DNA of 37,568 nt from a candidate division WOR-1 bacterium RIFCSPHIGHO2_01_FULL_53_15 (GTDB taxonomy: Bacteria > Margulisbacteria > WOR-1 > O2-12-FULL-45-9 > XYB2-FULL-48-7). A model generated the notes under the pieces. That model had not been told where the DNA came from and searched no databases. It was given only the letters and a program-made list of their open reading frames with translations. Both the position numbers and the translations under genes were made by a program. Positions 8,067-16,210 of this stretch are shown piece by piece. Position 1 is the first letter of the stretch; every line of letters begins with the position of its first letter. The stretch covers positions 18,614 through 56,181 of the forward strand of contig METM01000007.1 of NCBI GenBank assembly GCA_001772335.1. The letters run 5' to 3'.

Positions 8067-9347
8067 TCAGAATTTAAACTTCGCCGCCACGCCGAATGAC
8101 TGGGCGGTCTCTTGTGTCCCATACAATTCGTAAACGAACTCATATGAGGCGGCTTCGCCGACATTCTTGCCGAGCGAGAGGCGGCCGGTCACGGCTGCCG
8201 GCGGCTGAGTGTAGTCGCCCCTGAAAACGAGATACCACTGGCGGTCAAAATCCTTGAACAACTCCAGCCCCACGCTGGTCGCGCCGTCGGCGATGTTGCG
8301 GCTGAAAATATCGAGGATATTGTAAGGATATTTTTCGCGGTATTCGCCGCCCACGCGCTGGGCCAGGATGAGGAAATTTTCGCCAAGGGAAAACTCGCCG
8401 CGCAGGTAAAGCCCGTGCGGATAGTTCGTGGTTTTGGCCGCTCCCACCGCCAGTCCGGCCGACAGCTCCTTTGAGGAGGAAAATTCGACCGCCGCCTCAC
8501 CCCTGAAGTCCCGGCCGCCCGACTGATCGTAAAAATACCTTGGCCGGAGCGTTATTTTTATAGGTGTGAAACTATGCGACAGTTTCGCATCGAATTCGGA
8601 CAAGCCGACCAGCCCCGAAGCGTCTGTTGAACGCGAGAGAAGCCCTAACAAAAGATCGGTCCGCCCCGCGTCGGCCGAAAAATAGATTCCCCGCCACGGG
8701 CGGCTGTAGATGACGCCATTTTCAGCCGGGAACAGCCCGCTGTCGGCATGGACAACCTCGCCCGGGCCGGCCGTCACTTTGAGCTCCGCCGTCCCCCACC
8801 GCAGCCGGGCGGCAACGTCGAGCATCTCCCTGACAAGATTTCTTGAGGCGCCGCCAAAACCGGAATCCATCGTATCCAGGTTGATGTCCAAATAAGCCCT
8901 GTCCGCGAAATTCTTCGCCAGCCCCGTCTTGAGACGGTAACGGGCCTGGCCGCCGGCAACGGTTGGAGTTACGCCCCGGCGCCACTCGGCTAACAGATCA
9001 CCGGAAAAGCGGGTTGCTTTCTTCTCCTCGGCCGTCGCATATTCGAGGAGCGCGGCCTCCGACTTTAATTCCTCGATCAGCTTCTCGCTGACGCCGCGGG
9101 CGAGCTTCTTTGACGCGGCGAATTTTGAGATGAATGCGGCGATCTCATAGCGGGTCATCAACTGTTTGCCGCGGAAAGTGCCGTCGGGAAAGCCGCCCGT
9201 GATCCCCTGTTTGATCAGATCATAAACGGCATCATAGGCATAATGGCCTTCGGGGATGTCTTTGAGATAAACCTCCGCAAATGACAAATGACAAATGACA
9301 AATGACAAATGAAGGAAGATTAAACTAAATAAAGCGAAATATTTCAC
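8067..9347 (-). CDS. SLH-domain outer-membrane porin, copy 2
   Basis: A 426-residue paralogue of the downstream porin. Signal peptide residues 1-24 (MKYFALFSLIFLHLSF...), one SLH domain at about 26-75 (EGHYAYDAVYDLIKQGITGGFPDGTF), a helical linker near 80-105, then a beta-rich barrel region ending AAKFKF with a C-terminal Phe. The start is a GTG at 9347 that overlaps the end of the glycosyltransferase gene by 23 nt; no better start leaves an intact signal peptide. The hydrophobic core of that signal is encoded by five perfect copies of a 7-mer. The three genes glycosyltransferase, porin 2 and porin 1 are probably cotranscribed and devoted to the cell envelope. Confidence 0.83.
   Translation of the reverse strand: MKYFALFSLIFLHLSFVICHLSFAEVYLKDIPEGHYAYDAVYDLIKQGITGGFPDGTFRGKQLMTRYEIAAFISKFAASKKLARGVSEKLIEELKSEAALLEYATAEEKKATRFSGDLLAEWRRGVTPTVAGGQARYRLKTGLAKNFADRAYLDINLDTMDSGFGGASRNLVREMLDVAARLRWGTAELKVTAGPGEVVHADSGLFPAENGVIYSRPWRGIYFSADAGRTDLLLGLLSRSTDASGLVGLSEFDAKLSHSFTPIKITLRPRYFYDQSGGRDFRGEAAVEFSSSKELSAGLAVGAAKTTNYPHGLYLRGEFSLGENFLILAQRVGGEYREKYPYNILDIFSRNIADGATSVGLELFKDFDRQWYLVFRGDYTQPPAAVTGRLSLGKNVGEAASYEFVYELYGTQETAQSFGVAAKFKF
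9278..9312. repeat. Perfect 5x heptanucleotide repeat in the copy 2 signal peptide
   Basis: Five identical tandem copies of CAAATGA on the plus strand. Because 7 is not a multiple of 3, the coding strand reads the array with a 7-residue period (HLSFVIC), which is hydrophobic and serves as the signal-peptide core. The same 7-mer occurs, in the opposite sense to the gene, at 23660-23694. Confidence 0.92.
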
Positions 9348-10416
9348 GCGCGATATCCAGCGCCGCCTGGGGACGGCTGACTCTTTTGATGTTCTTCTTC
9401 ATTTCATCGAATTCTTTGGTGGAACGCAGCTCGCTGACCAGCTCAACGACGCGCGCGGGGTCCCGGCTGACGCGGCCGACGTTCTCCCGCGCGACGAACT
9501 CGACATTGCCCTCTTCCTGGCCCGGCAGCCAGGCGGTGATGATGATCGGCAGGTTCATGGCCAGCGCCTCGGCGATCGTGCCGGGGCCGGCTTTGGTGAT
9601 GATGAGGTCCGACTCGGCCATTAATTCATGGACCTGGTTCGTAAAGCCAAAGACGCGCACAGGAAAACTGAATTGGCCGGCCTGTTTCTTCAATTTTGTT
9701 TCTAACTGTTTGTTGCGGCCGCAGATGACGATGAGTTGTCCGTCGAATTTTTTGCGCTCAAACTCCTCGATGATATCGCGCATTTTCCCCGCCCCTTCGC
9801 CGCCCCCCATCATGAGGATGGTGAACCGCCGGCCGGCGCGGCGCGGCCGCTTCAGGAAAAATTTCGGGTCGATCGGCATGCCGATGACCTTGATCTTTTT
9901 CTCCGGCAGCCCATATTGGACGGCGAGTTTTTTCGCCTCCGGCGTCGCCACGATGACGCGGTCGGCCTCCGGCGCGATCCAGGCGCGGTGGAGCGTTACC
10001 GGATCGGTGATGACAATGATAAAAGGGACGCGCCGGCCGCTTTCCCTGATCGCCTTGACCGTCAGATGGTTGACCAGCGGATGGACCGAAACGATGACAT
10101 CGGGCTGTTTCAACTCGATGAGCTTTTTCAATTCTTTGAGAATAAAGGGGCGCGAGATCAGCTCGAGCTGTTCTAACTTTTTCTCGTCATCCAGCCAGTA
10201 GTAGAGCTGGCCCCAGAGGCGGGGCGAATATTTGATGACCGGCGCGTAGAGCCGGGCGAAGACATTGAGAAAGCCGGAGCATTCGGCGAAGACGTCGAGC
10301 ATCTCCTGGCTGTACTTCTCTTTTGAGAAGTGAGCAACGGCCGAGATGATCGCGGTGGCCGCCGAACGGTGGCCGCCACCGGTGTCGGAGAAAAAATAGA
10401 GGATCTTTTTCTTCAC
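9325..10416 (-). CDS. MGDG synthase / MurG-like glycosyltransferase
   Basis: A 363-residue GT28-type (GT-B fold) glycosyltransferase. The N-terminal half has the diacylglycerol glucosyltransferase signature GGGHRSAA (residues 14-21) seen in plant and bacterial MGDG synthases and UgtP. The C-terminal half has the nucleotide-sugar-binding motif ITKAGPGTIAEALAMNLPIII. Such enzymes transfer a hexose from a UDP-sugar to diacylglycerol at the cytoplasmic membrane; the exact acceptor cannot be read here. The start is a GTG at 10416, 7 nt downstream of an extended -10 box, so the mRNA is probably leaderless. Its end overlaps porin 2, suggesting coordination of glycolipid and envelope synthesis. Confidence 0.85.
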   Translation of the reverse strand: MKKKILYFFSDTGGGHRSAATAIISAVAHFSKEKYSQEMLDVFAECSGFLNVFARLYAPVIKYSPRLWGQLYYWLDDEKKLEQLELISRPFILKELKKLIELKQPDVIVSVHPLVNHLTVKAIRESGRRVPFIIVITDPVTLHRAWIAPEADRVIVATPEAKKLAVQYGLPEKKIKVIGMPIDPKFFLKRPRRAGRRFTILMMGGGEGAGKMRDIIEEFERKKFDGQLIVICGRNKQLETKLKKQAGQFSFPVRVFGFTNQVHELMAESDLIITKAGPGTIAEALAMNLPIIITAWLPGQEEGNVEFVARENVGRVSRDPARVVELVSELRSTKEFDEMKKNIKRVSRPQAALDIAREIFRFI

Positions 10417-10423
10417 GCGAAAA

Positions 10424-10432
10424 ATTATAGCA
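10424..10432 (-). promoter_or_regulatory. Extended -10 promoter of the glycosyltransferase-porin operon
   Basis: TGCTATAAT on the minus strand with 7 nt to the GTG start. It lies back to back with the divergent receiver promoter, whose -10 begins 20 bp away. Confidence 0.65.
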
Positions 10433-10448
10433 TAATTCGCGAACTTTA

Positions 10449-10457
10449 TGTTATAAT
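10449..10457 (+). promoter_or_regulatory. Extended -10 promoter of the stand-alone receiver gene
   Basis: TGTTATAAT with 6 nt to the ATG at 10464 and no Shine-Dalgarno sequence, which predicts a leaderless mRNA. Confidence 0.65.
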
Positions 10458-10463
10458 CGGACC

Positions 10464-10829
10464 ATGGCGAAGAAGATCTTGATCATCGAGGATTATCCGG
10501 CGACCTCGAAGATGATCGCGGATATTTTGGAGCTGGAAGGCTTTGAAGCCGTGATCGAGCCGGACGGAATAACTGGATTAAAGAAGGCCGCCGAAGAAAA
10601 ACCGGACCTCATCCTGTTGGATATCATGCTGCCAGGGATGGATGGCCTGGAAGTTTGTACCGCCCTCAAGACAGATCCCCGGACCAAGACCATCCCCATA
10701 ATCATACTCTCGGTTAAGGCCTCAAATGAAGAAATAAAAGCGGGCCTCGACTGCGGCGCCGAAGATTACATAACCAAACCTTTTGAGCCGCTTCAGCTGA
10801 TTGAAGCGGTGAAGAAATACTTAATCTAG
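10464..10829 (+). CDS. Stand-alone receiver-domain response regulator
   Basis: A 121-residue single receiver domain. Acidic pocket residues (IIED, 7-10), phosphoacceptor Asp53 in LLDIMLP, a Ser in IILSVK at the usual Thr/Ser switch position, and Lys in YITKPF are present. No output domain follows. It is divergent from the glycosyltransferase-porin operon and convergent with the XRE regulator (5 bp between stops). The 7TM histidine kinase at 13.7 kb has no adjacent regulator of its own, so this receiver is one candidate partner, but that is only proximity. Confidence 0.9.
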   Translation: MAKKILIIEDYPATSKMIADILELEGFEAVIEPDGITGLKKAAEEKPDLILLDIMLPGMDGLEVCTALKTDPRTKTIPIIILSVKASNEEIKAGLDCGAEDYITKPFEPLQLIEAVKKYLI

Positions 10830-10834
10830 CTATT

Positions 10835-11206
10835 TTATTCGTAATGCGTCCGGATTAACTTATTAATATCGGATTCGAGACAATTCTCTTTTTTGGCGAC
10901 CTTGGAAAAAACCATTTTGGCCAGAGAGACGACAAATTCGATATCCTTGATTTTTCTGTTTTTGAAGCTCCGGCATAACTTTTCCACGGCCGATTCCTGC
11001 TCGGATAATTTTTCTTTCAACAAAATATCGGGCGTCGCGTCCAACGCTTTGGCTATCTTGTTCAGGGCGCCCAGGCTCGGCTCCTTTGACCCGCTCTCAA
11101 TTTTGGCCAGATAGGTGTAATGCAGGCCGGTCAACTGATCGAGGCGCTCAAGGGTCAGCTTTTTTTCTCTCCGCAATCTCCTGATATTCTCTCCCAGGGT
11201 TTTCAT
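10835..11206 (-). CDS. XRE-family transcriptional regulator
   Basis: A 123-residue DNA-binding protein with an N-terminal Cro/C1-type helix-turn-helix at about residues 5-60 (LGENIRRLRREKKLTLERLDQLTG and HYTYLAKIESGSKEPSLGALNKIAKAL). The C-terminal half is helical, with no recognised ligand domain. The ATG has a strong GGAGGTGA ribosome-binding site. It is divergent from the radical SAM-ketosynthase-kinase genes with only about 106 bp between, so control of that unit or of itself is plausible. There is no phage or toxin partner beside it. Confidence 0.88.
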   Translation of the reverse strand: MKTLGENIRRLRREKKLTLERLDQLTGLHYTYLAKIESGSKEPSLGALNKIAKALDATPDILLKEKLSEQESAVEKLCRSFKNRKIKDIEFVVSLAKMVFSKVAKKENCLESDINKLIRTHYE

Positions 11207-11224
11207 GTTTCACCTCCGGCTAAA

Positions 11225-11253
11225 AGCGTAGCAGTCCGCCGCCGGGATGGCAA
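11225..11253 (-). promoter_or_regulatory. Promoter of the XRE regulator
   Basis: On the minus strand TTGCCA (11253-11248), a 17-nt spacer, and TACGCT (11230-11225) preceded by TGC. The predicted leader contains the strong GGAGGTGA site, so this gene is not leaderless. Confidence 0.5.
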
Positions 11254-11274
11254 TAGCCCGAGGGGAGAAATGAC

Positions 11275-11303
11275 TTGACTGTCAGGCAAACAGGTTGTAA
11301 AAT
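11275..11303 (+). promoter_or_regulatory. Promoter of the B12-binding radical SAM gene
   Basis: TTGACT (11275-11280), a 17-nt spacer, TAAAAT (11298-11303), then 9 nt to the GTG start at 11313. The start point is predicted within about 3 nt of the GTG, so the transcript is leaderless or nearly so. It overlaps the XRE promoter region. Confidence 0.65.
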
Positions 11304-11312
11304 TTAGAGGCC

Positions 11313-12584
11313 GTGAAAATAGAGTTGATCCTGCCCGGCTGGAAAGCAACCAGTTTGTGGAATGTTAGAGCTTTTCGCTTCGCGCCCCTCGGCTTGGCCG
11401 CGGTTGCCGCCCTGGTTCCAGAAGAACACGAAGTTTGCATCATCGATGAGAATGCCGCCCCTATCAACTTTGACGACAGGGTTGACCTGGTTGGCATATC
11501 CGCCATGACCCCCATGGCTCCCAGAGCTTACGAAATCGCATCCGAATTTAGGAAAAGGGGCGTGAAAGTGGCGATGGGGGGATCTCATGCCTCGGCCCTG
11601 CCCGAAGAAGCGCTTCAGCATGTCGACGCGGTCCTGATTGGCGAAGCGGAAGAGTTGTGGCCGCAGCTGATCGAGGATTTTAAAAACCATCGGCTGCGAA
11701 GAATTTACAAATGCGAAACCAAGCCCTTGCTTAATAATTTGCCGGCGCCCAGGCGAGATTTGTTTGCCAGCCAAGCGTACTTTGTCAAGAATTGCGTGCA
11801 GATTACCCGCGGCTGCCCTTTTGACTGCGAATTTTGTTCGGTTTCATCTTTTTACGGCCATACCTACAGAACCCGGCCAATCGCTGAAGTGGAAAAAGAA
11901 ATTCTTTCCCTGAAGAAAGACATCACTTTTTTTGTTGATGACAATATTGTCGGCAACCGGGCCTATGCCAAAGATTTTTTCCGAAGAATAATCCCTCATA
12001 AGTTAAAATGGATAAGCCAGGGCTCAATCACCATGGCTGAAGATCGGGAGCTTCTCGAACTGGCCTCCAAAAGCGGCTGCCTGTGCATGATCATTGGGTT
12101 CGAGTCGCTTTCACAGGAAAATCTTAATTCAATAAAGAAAAATTTCAACCAGGCCGCCAAGTTTAAAGATGCCATAAAAAAGATCCACGCTCATGGCATT
12201 GGCATCTATGGAATTTTCATGTTCGGGCTGGACCACGATGATAAAGATGTATTTAAGAGAACGGTGGACTTCATCATCGAGAACAACATTAACACCGCTT
12301 CATTTACCATTCTCACGCCGATGCCTGGGACGCGGCTGTATCAAAAAATGGAGTCGGAGGGAAGAATCACAGACCGCGACTGGACCAAATATGACCATCT
12401 CCACGTTGTTTTCAAGCCCAGAACAATGACTGCGGAAGAACTATTCGAAGGACACCGCTGGGCTTTTCGCGAAACTTACACTTATCGATCGATTTTAAAA
12501 CGGATATTGGGATCGCGCGTTCAACCTTTGCTTTCAGCGCTTCAAAATATCGGCTTTAGGCAAGCCACAAAAACATTTTCATGA
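11313..12584 (+). CDS. B12-binding radical SAM protein
   Basis: A 423-residue protein with an N-terminal cobalamin-binding-like Rossmann domain (about 1-140, with DLVGISAMTP and GGSHASALPEEAL) and a radical SAM core starting near 160, where the cluster motif CPFDCEFC is intact. The C-terminal part resembles the family that acts on lipids, hopanoids or natural products (PMPGTRLYQ and the following helical region). Such enzymes do methylations or rearrangements through SAM-derived radicals; the substrate is unknown. Start is GTG at 11313, judged from the promoter position. It is followed by the KAS III-like gene after 29 bp, in a stretch that is visibly more A+T-rich than the core genes, suggesting acquisition as a unit. 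Confidence 0.88.
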   Translation: MKIELILPGWKATSLWNVRAFRFAPLGLAAVAALVPEEHEVCIIDENAAPINFDDRVDLVGISAMTPMAPRAYEIASEFRKRGVKVAMGGSHASALPEEALQHVDAVLIGEAEELWPQLIEDFKNHRLRRIYKCETKPLLNNLPAPRRDLFASQAYFVKNCVQITRGCPFDCEFCSVSSFYGHTYRTRPIAEVEKEILSLKKDITFFVDDNIVGNRAYAKDFFRRIIPHKLKWISQGSITMAEDRELLELASKSGCLCMIIGFESLSQENLNSIKKNFNQAAKFKDAIKKIHAHGIGIYGIFMFGLDHDDKDVFKRTVDFIIENNINTASFTILTPMPGTRLYQKMESEGRITDRDWTKYDHLHVVFKPRTMTAEELFEGHRWAFRETYTYRSILKRILGSRVQPLLSALQNIGFRQATKTFS

Positions 12585-12613
12585 GATTAAAATATAATTA
12601 AGAGGAGGACAAG

Positions 12614-13720
12614 ATGAACAGGCTCAAAGAAGTCGAACTTGTTTCAACCGGCGTTTACCTGCCCGGCGAGCCCGTTCCATTTGACAAGATTGAGGACGTA
12701 ATTGGCCGCCTGGATCAGGCCCCGCCCCGCATACAGAAGATGATCAATAAGCTCCGGCCGACGGTGAAAGATCTGATCGGCATTGAACAATGTCATTTCG
12801 CGGTTGACAAGGAAACAAAACGGATTTTTGAGAATAATACTACCATGGCAACCAAGGCCATTAATAAAGCCCTTGAAAAAGCTCAATTAAAAACAAATGA
12901 TTTAGACTGTATGGTGATCGCAACTCCCGTTCCGGAGCAACAAACTCCTCCCTTAACCACTCTCGTTCAAGAGGCATTGGGAATCAAACATTTCGCGGAA
13001 ATCGAAATCCATTCAAATTGCACCGGTTTGACTAAGGCGTTCCAGGTTGCTTATGATATGCTGCGATTAGGCAGGTATAAGCAGGCTGTGGTTGTTTATA
13101 CGCAGCTTTCTTCGCCCTATCTCGTTTCCAGCTACTATAATCAGTCAAAGGTGGGAATGGAAAACATTCTTTTGCGCTGGTTCCTTTCAGACAGCGCGAG
13201 CGCTGTTATCCTGAGGGCGAAAGACAAAGTTAAATCCGGCATAAAGGTGCTTGATTCATATAATGAATCAGTCGGCGGAGATGTCCCGCCCGCGATGTGG
13301 TTGAAGTTTGGAGCTAAACATTGGGACTTGCTTCGCGCCTATGAAGAAGGCCTTCACCATCTTGGGCAGAACTATAAAACTGTCACTGAAATAGGGTATA
13401 AATACCTTGTTGACGGTTTTAAAAGGATGACGGACAGAATCAAACTTGACATGACAACTATTAATCATTTGCTGGCTACTATCCCCTCTACAAAACTTCA
13501 GAATACAGGCAAGCAGGCCTTTCAAGAACAATTTTCAATTTCATATGATAAATGGTACAGCAATATCGATAAAAAAGGTTACAGCGGGGGGTCGTCCGTT
13601 GCCATTGCTTTAGACCAAATGATAGATGAAAAAAAATTTAAGCCCGATGAATTATTAGTCGCCATGACGATAGAATCGAGCAAATGGATGTTTGGCGGGT
13701 TTATACTTAAATATTTATAG
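12614..13720 (+). CDS. Divergent KAS III-like ketosynthase
   Basis: A 368-residue thiolase-fold protein related to 3-oxoacyl-ACP synthase III. The nucleophile context is kept (IHSNCTGL, Cys136), and a candidate catalytic His lies at 285 (TINHLLATIPS). The third residue, normally Asn in a GN(T/S) motif, seems replaced: the matching segment is GYSGGSS with Tyr323. An N-terminal extension of roughly 20 residues is present relative to FabH. This pattern fits secondary-metabolism ketosynthases or HMG-CoA-synthase-like enzymes better than housekeeping FabH; reaction and substrate are unknown. A GAGGAGG site precedes the ATG. The stop is immediately followed by the ATG of the histidine kinase, so the two are likely translated together. 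Confidence 0.8.
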   Translation: MNRLKEVELVSTGVYLPGEPVPFDKIEDVIGRLDQAPPRIQKMINKLRPTVKDLIGIEQCHFAVDKETKRIFENNTTMATKAINKALEKAQLKTNDLDCMVIATPVPEQQTPPLTTLVQEALGIKHFAEIEIHSNCTGLTKAFQVAYDMLRLGRYKQAVVVYTQLSSPYLVSSYYNQSKVGMENILLRWFLSDSASAVILRAKDKVKSGIKVLDSYNESVGGDVPPAMWLKFGAKHWDLLRAYEEGLHHLGQNYKTVTEIGYKYLVDGFKRMTDRIKLDMTTINHLLATIPSTKLQNTGKQAFQEQFSISYDKWYSNIDKKGYSGGSSVAIALDQMIDEKKFKPDELLVAMTIESSKWMFGGFILKYL

Positions 13721-16210
13721 ATGATTTTTCATCCTAATTTAATTGCCTCCGGGTTCCTGCTTTTAGCCGGTTTTTCTAACTTATCACTGGCTGTTTTTAT
13801 TCTATTAAAATCTAAGAGAAGGCAAAGCGATATCTGCTTTTCATTATTCTGTTTTGGTTTCGCGCTTTGGAGTATTTTTATGGGCGGCGGAGCTTCGGGT
13901 GTTTCCGGCATTTCATCTTTCTCCGTAAGAGCGTTAATTGTTTCCGCGGTCCCTCTCCCCTTTCTGTTCCTGCTCTTCAGCAACAGTTTTCCTGAAGGGA
14001 AAATACGCTTTTCCGCAAAGGCGATTTTTCTTCTTTCGCTGCCGTCGTCCGTCCTGGTCGCTTTTTCTCTGACCGATTGGCTGGTAGAGGTCAGGGTTTT
14101 AGAAAACGGGGCTCTGTGGGTGCAGCCGGGATTTTTAGAATATTTATCTCTCCTTCATTTTCTTGTTTACTTTTCCGCCGCCGGCGCGCTTCTCTACCGC
14201 AGATTTCGTATTGCCGGCGAAACAGAAAAGATACGCTATAAATACTTATTCTTCGGGGCCTTCCTGACCGCCGCGACCGGAATCGTCCTCAATATAATTC
14301 TGCCTGTCTTGTTTGGCATTAGTTTTCTCGTTTATTTCGGTCCGCTGGCAACCCTTTTTCTGGCGGGCTTTACCGCCTACGCCATCCTCAAGCACCGCCT
14401 TTTTGACATATCGATCATCATTAAAAAAACAACCGCCTATTCCATCGTCACCGCCGGCCTCACCATTGTCTATGTCATTATGATTCTGGGGTTGGAGCGC
14501 TTCTTAAGGCTGGCCTTCGGGTATCAATTCCTGCTGGGCGGAATTTTAGCCGCCCTTTTTATCGCGGTCAGCTACCAGCCCTTTCGGGAAAGGCTGCAAA
14601 CTTTTGTCGACAACCTCTTCTTCCGCCACACCATCGAATACCAGAAGGTCATCAAGGAAATCACCCATATAATTAACTCGGTCACCGACCTCCATACCCT
14701 GTTCCGCCTGATCGACCGCACCATCGTCCGCGTCATGTGCATCAAGAACGCGGCCGTGCTGCTGCTGGAAGAAAAAGACGGCCACTACCAAGTCGAGAAA
14801 ACCAACGGCCTGCCCGAAACGGTGAAGGGCTTGCGGCTTTCTTTTGACGACCCGCTGGTCGTCTACCTGCAGGAGAAAAACGACGCGGTCGTGCTGGAAG
14901 AAATCCGCGGCCTGCTCCGCGGCGAGCCGGCCACGCCCGCGGAAAAGGAAAATTTAATAAAAGTCCAGGCCGAGCTGGAGCGGCTGGCAGCCGCCGTGGC
15001 CGTCCCTTCCTTCCTGAAAGGGAAGCTGGTGGGGATCCTCACCCTGGGAGTAAAACTTTCCGGCGAGCTTTACAGCCCGGACGATCTGGAGCTGCTGCTG
15101 ACCCTGGCCTCGGAAGCGGGCATCGCCATCGAAAACGCCAAGCTCTATCGGGATATTACCGAAACCCGGGATTATTTAAACAATTTAATCCAGAAAAGCG
15201 ACGACGCGATCGTCACCCTGGACGCGGCGGGCAATGTCCTTTCCTATAATGAAGGAGCCGGGAAAATCTTCGGCTACGAAGCGGCTGAAGTTATCGGCCG
15301 GAAACCGCACGGCGCCCCGGCCAATGAGTTTTCTGAAACCATCGCCCGCGTCCTGCGGGGCGAAACGGTTAGGAGCCTTGAAACCGGCTCGCGGCATAAA
15401 ACCGGGGCGAATATCCCCATCCTTTTGACCGCTTCCCCCATCCGAAACTCGGAAGGAGAAATCACCGGCATCTTCGTGATCATGAAAGATATCACCGAAC
15501 TGAAGAAAGTCGACCGATTGAAAGCCGAATTTCTCTCTGTCGTCAGTCACGAGCTGCGCACCCCGCTCACCCCGATCAAAGGTTATCTCTCCCTGCTTTT
15601 GAACGGCTCTCTGGGCGAAATGGACGCGAAACAGAGCGAGGCCTTGAAAGTCATCCTGAACCAGAGCGATCATCTGCAAAACCTGATCGACACGGTGATC
15701 GACATCTCCCGCCTCGAGGCCAATAAGCCGCTGGAGCTGGAAAACGAACCGCTGTTCATCGCCGATATCATCGAACAGAGCGTGGCCGCCCTTTCTCCCG
15801 CCTTCAAAACCAAAGACATTTTGGTGGCGGTCGCGCCGGAAGACGGCCGACTGGCCGTCCTGGGCGACCGGAAAAAGCTTTTGAGGGTCATGGACAATCT
15901 CCTCGGCAACTCATTGAAATTCGTGCCGGCGGGGGGAAAAGTTGAAATCGCCGTCCGGGACATTGGGGGGGCGGTCGAAGTCCGCGTTTCCGACACGGGC
16001 ATCGGAATCGCCCAAGAGCACCTGGGCAAGATTTTTGACAAATTCTATCAGGTGGACTCCTCATACACCCGCGCCACCGGCGGGATCGGCATGGGGCTGA
16101 CCATCGCTCGGGAGATCGTCCGGGCGCACGGCGGAGAGATCCGCGCCGAGTCGGAGGGTTTGGGGCGGGGAACCAAAATCATTTTCACCATCCCGGTCTC
16201 AAGGTCTTGA
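13721..16210 (+). CDS. 7TM-GAF-PAS hybrid-input sensor histidine kinase
   Basis: An 829-residue membrane sensor kinase. Residues 1-235 hold about seven hydrophobic helices resembling the 7TM histidine-kinase input domain, a GAF domain spans about 325-480, and a PAS domain about 490-600 (DDAIVTLDAAGNVLSYNEGAGKIFGY). The H box is VVSHELRTPLTPIKGYL (His near 610), and the ATPase has N box (DNLLGNSLKF), DTGIGI and GGIGMGLTI motifs. It starts directly after the ketosynthase stop codon (TAGATG). No cognate response regulator adjoins it. The first 220 codons or so are A+T-richer than the rest, as if the kinase were assembled from two sources. The 3' end overlaps the convergent epimerase gene by 26 bp. 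Confidence 0.92.
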   Translation: MIFHPNLIASGFLLLAGFSNLSLAVFILLKSKRRQSDICFSLFCFGFALWSIFMGGGASGVSGISSFSVRALIVSAVPLPFLFLLFSNSFPEGKIRFSAKAIFLLSLPSSVLVAFSLTDWLVEVRVLENGALWVQPGFLEYLSLLHFLVYFSAAGALLYRRFRIAGETEKIRYKYLFFGAFLTAATGIVLNIILPVLFGISFLVYFGPLATLFLAGFTAYAILKHRLFDISIIIKKTTAYSIVTAGLTIVYVIMILGLERFLRLAFGYQFLLGGILAALFIAVSYQPFRERLQTFVDNLFFRHTIEYQKVIKEITHIINSVTDLHTLFRLIDRTIVRVMCIKNAAVLLLEEKDGHYQVEKTNGLPETVKGLRLSFDDPLVVYLQEKNDAVVLEEIRGLLRGEPATPAEKENLIKVQAELERLAAAVAVPSFLKGKLVGILTLGVKLSGELYSPDDLELLLTLASEAGIAIENAKLYRDITETRDYLNNLIQKSDDAIVTLDAAGNVLSYNEGAGKIFGYEAAEVIGRKPHGAPANEFSETIARVLRGETVRSLETGSRHKTGANIPILLTASPIRNSEGEITGIFVIMKDITELKKVDRLKAEFLSVVSHELRTPLTPIKGYLSLLLNGSLGEMDAKQSEALKVILNQSDHLQNLIDTVIDISRLEANKPLELENEPLFIADIIEQSVAALSPAFKTKDILVAVAPEDGRLAVLGDRKKLLRVMDNLLGNSLKFVPAGGKVEIAVRDIGGAVEVRVSDTGIGIAQEHLGKIFDKFYQVDSSYTRATGGIGMGLTIAREIVRAHGGEIRAESEGLGRGTKIIFTIPVSRS

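Noticed and set aside
9278-9312. CRISPR-like array
   Set aside because: Units are 7 nt with no spacers; it is a tandem heptanucleotide repeat within a coding sequence.
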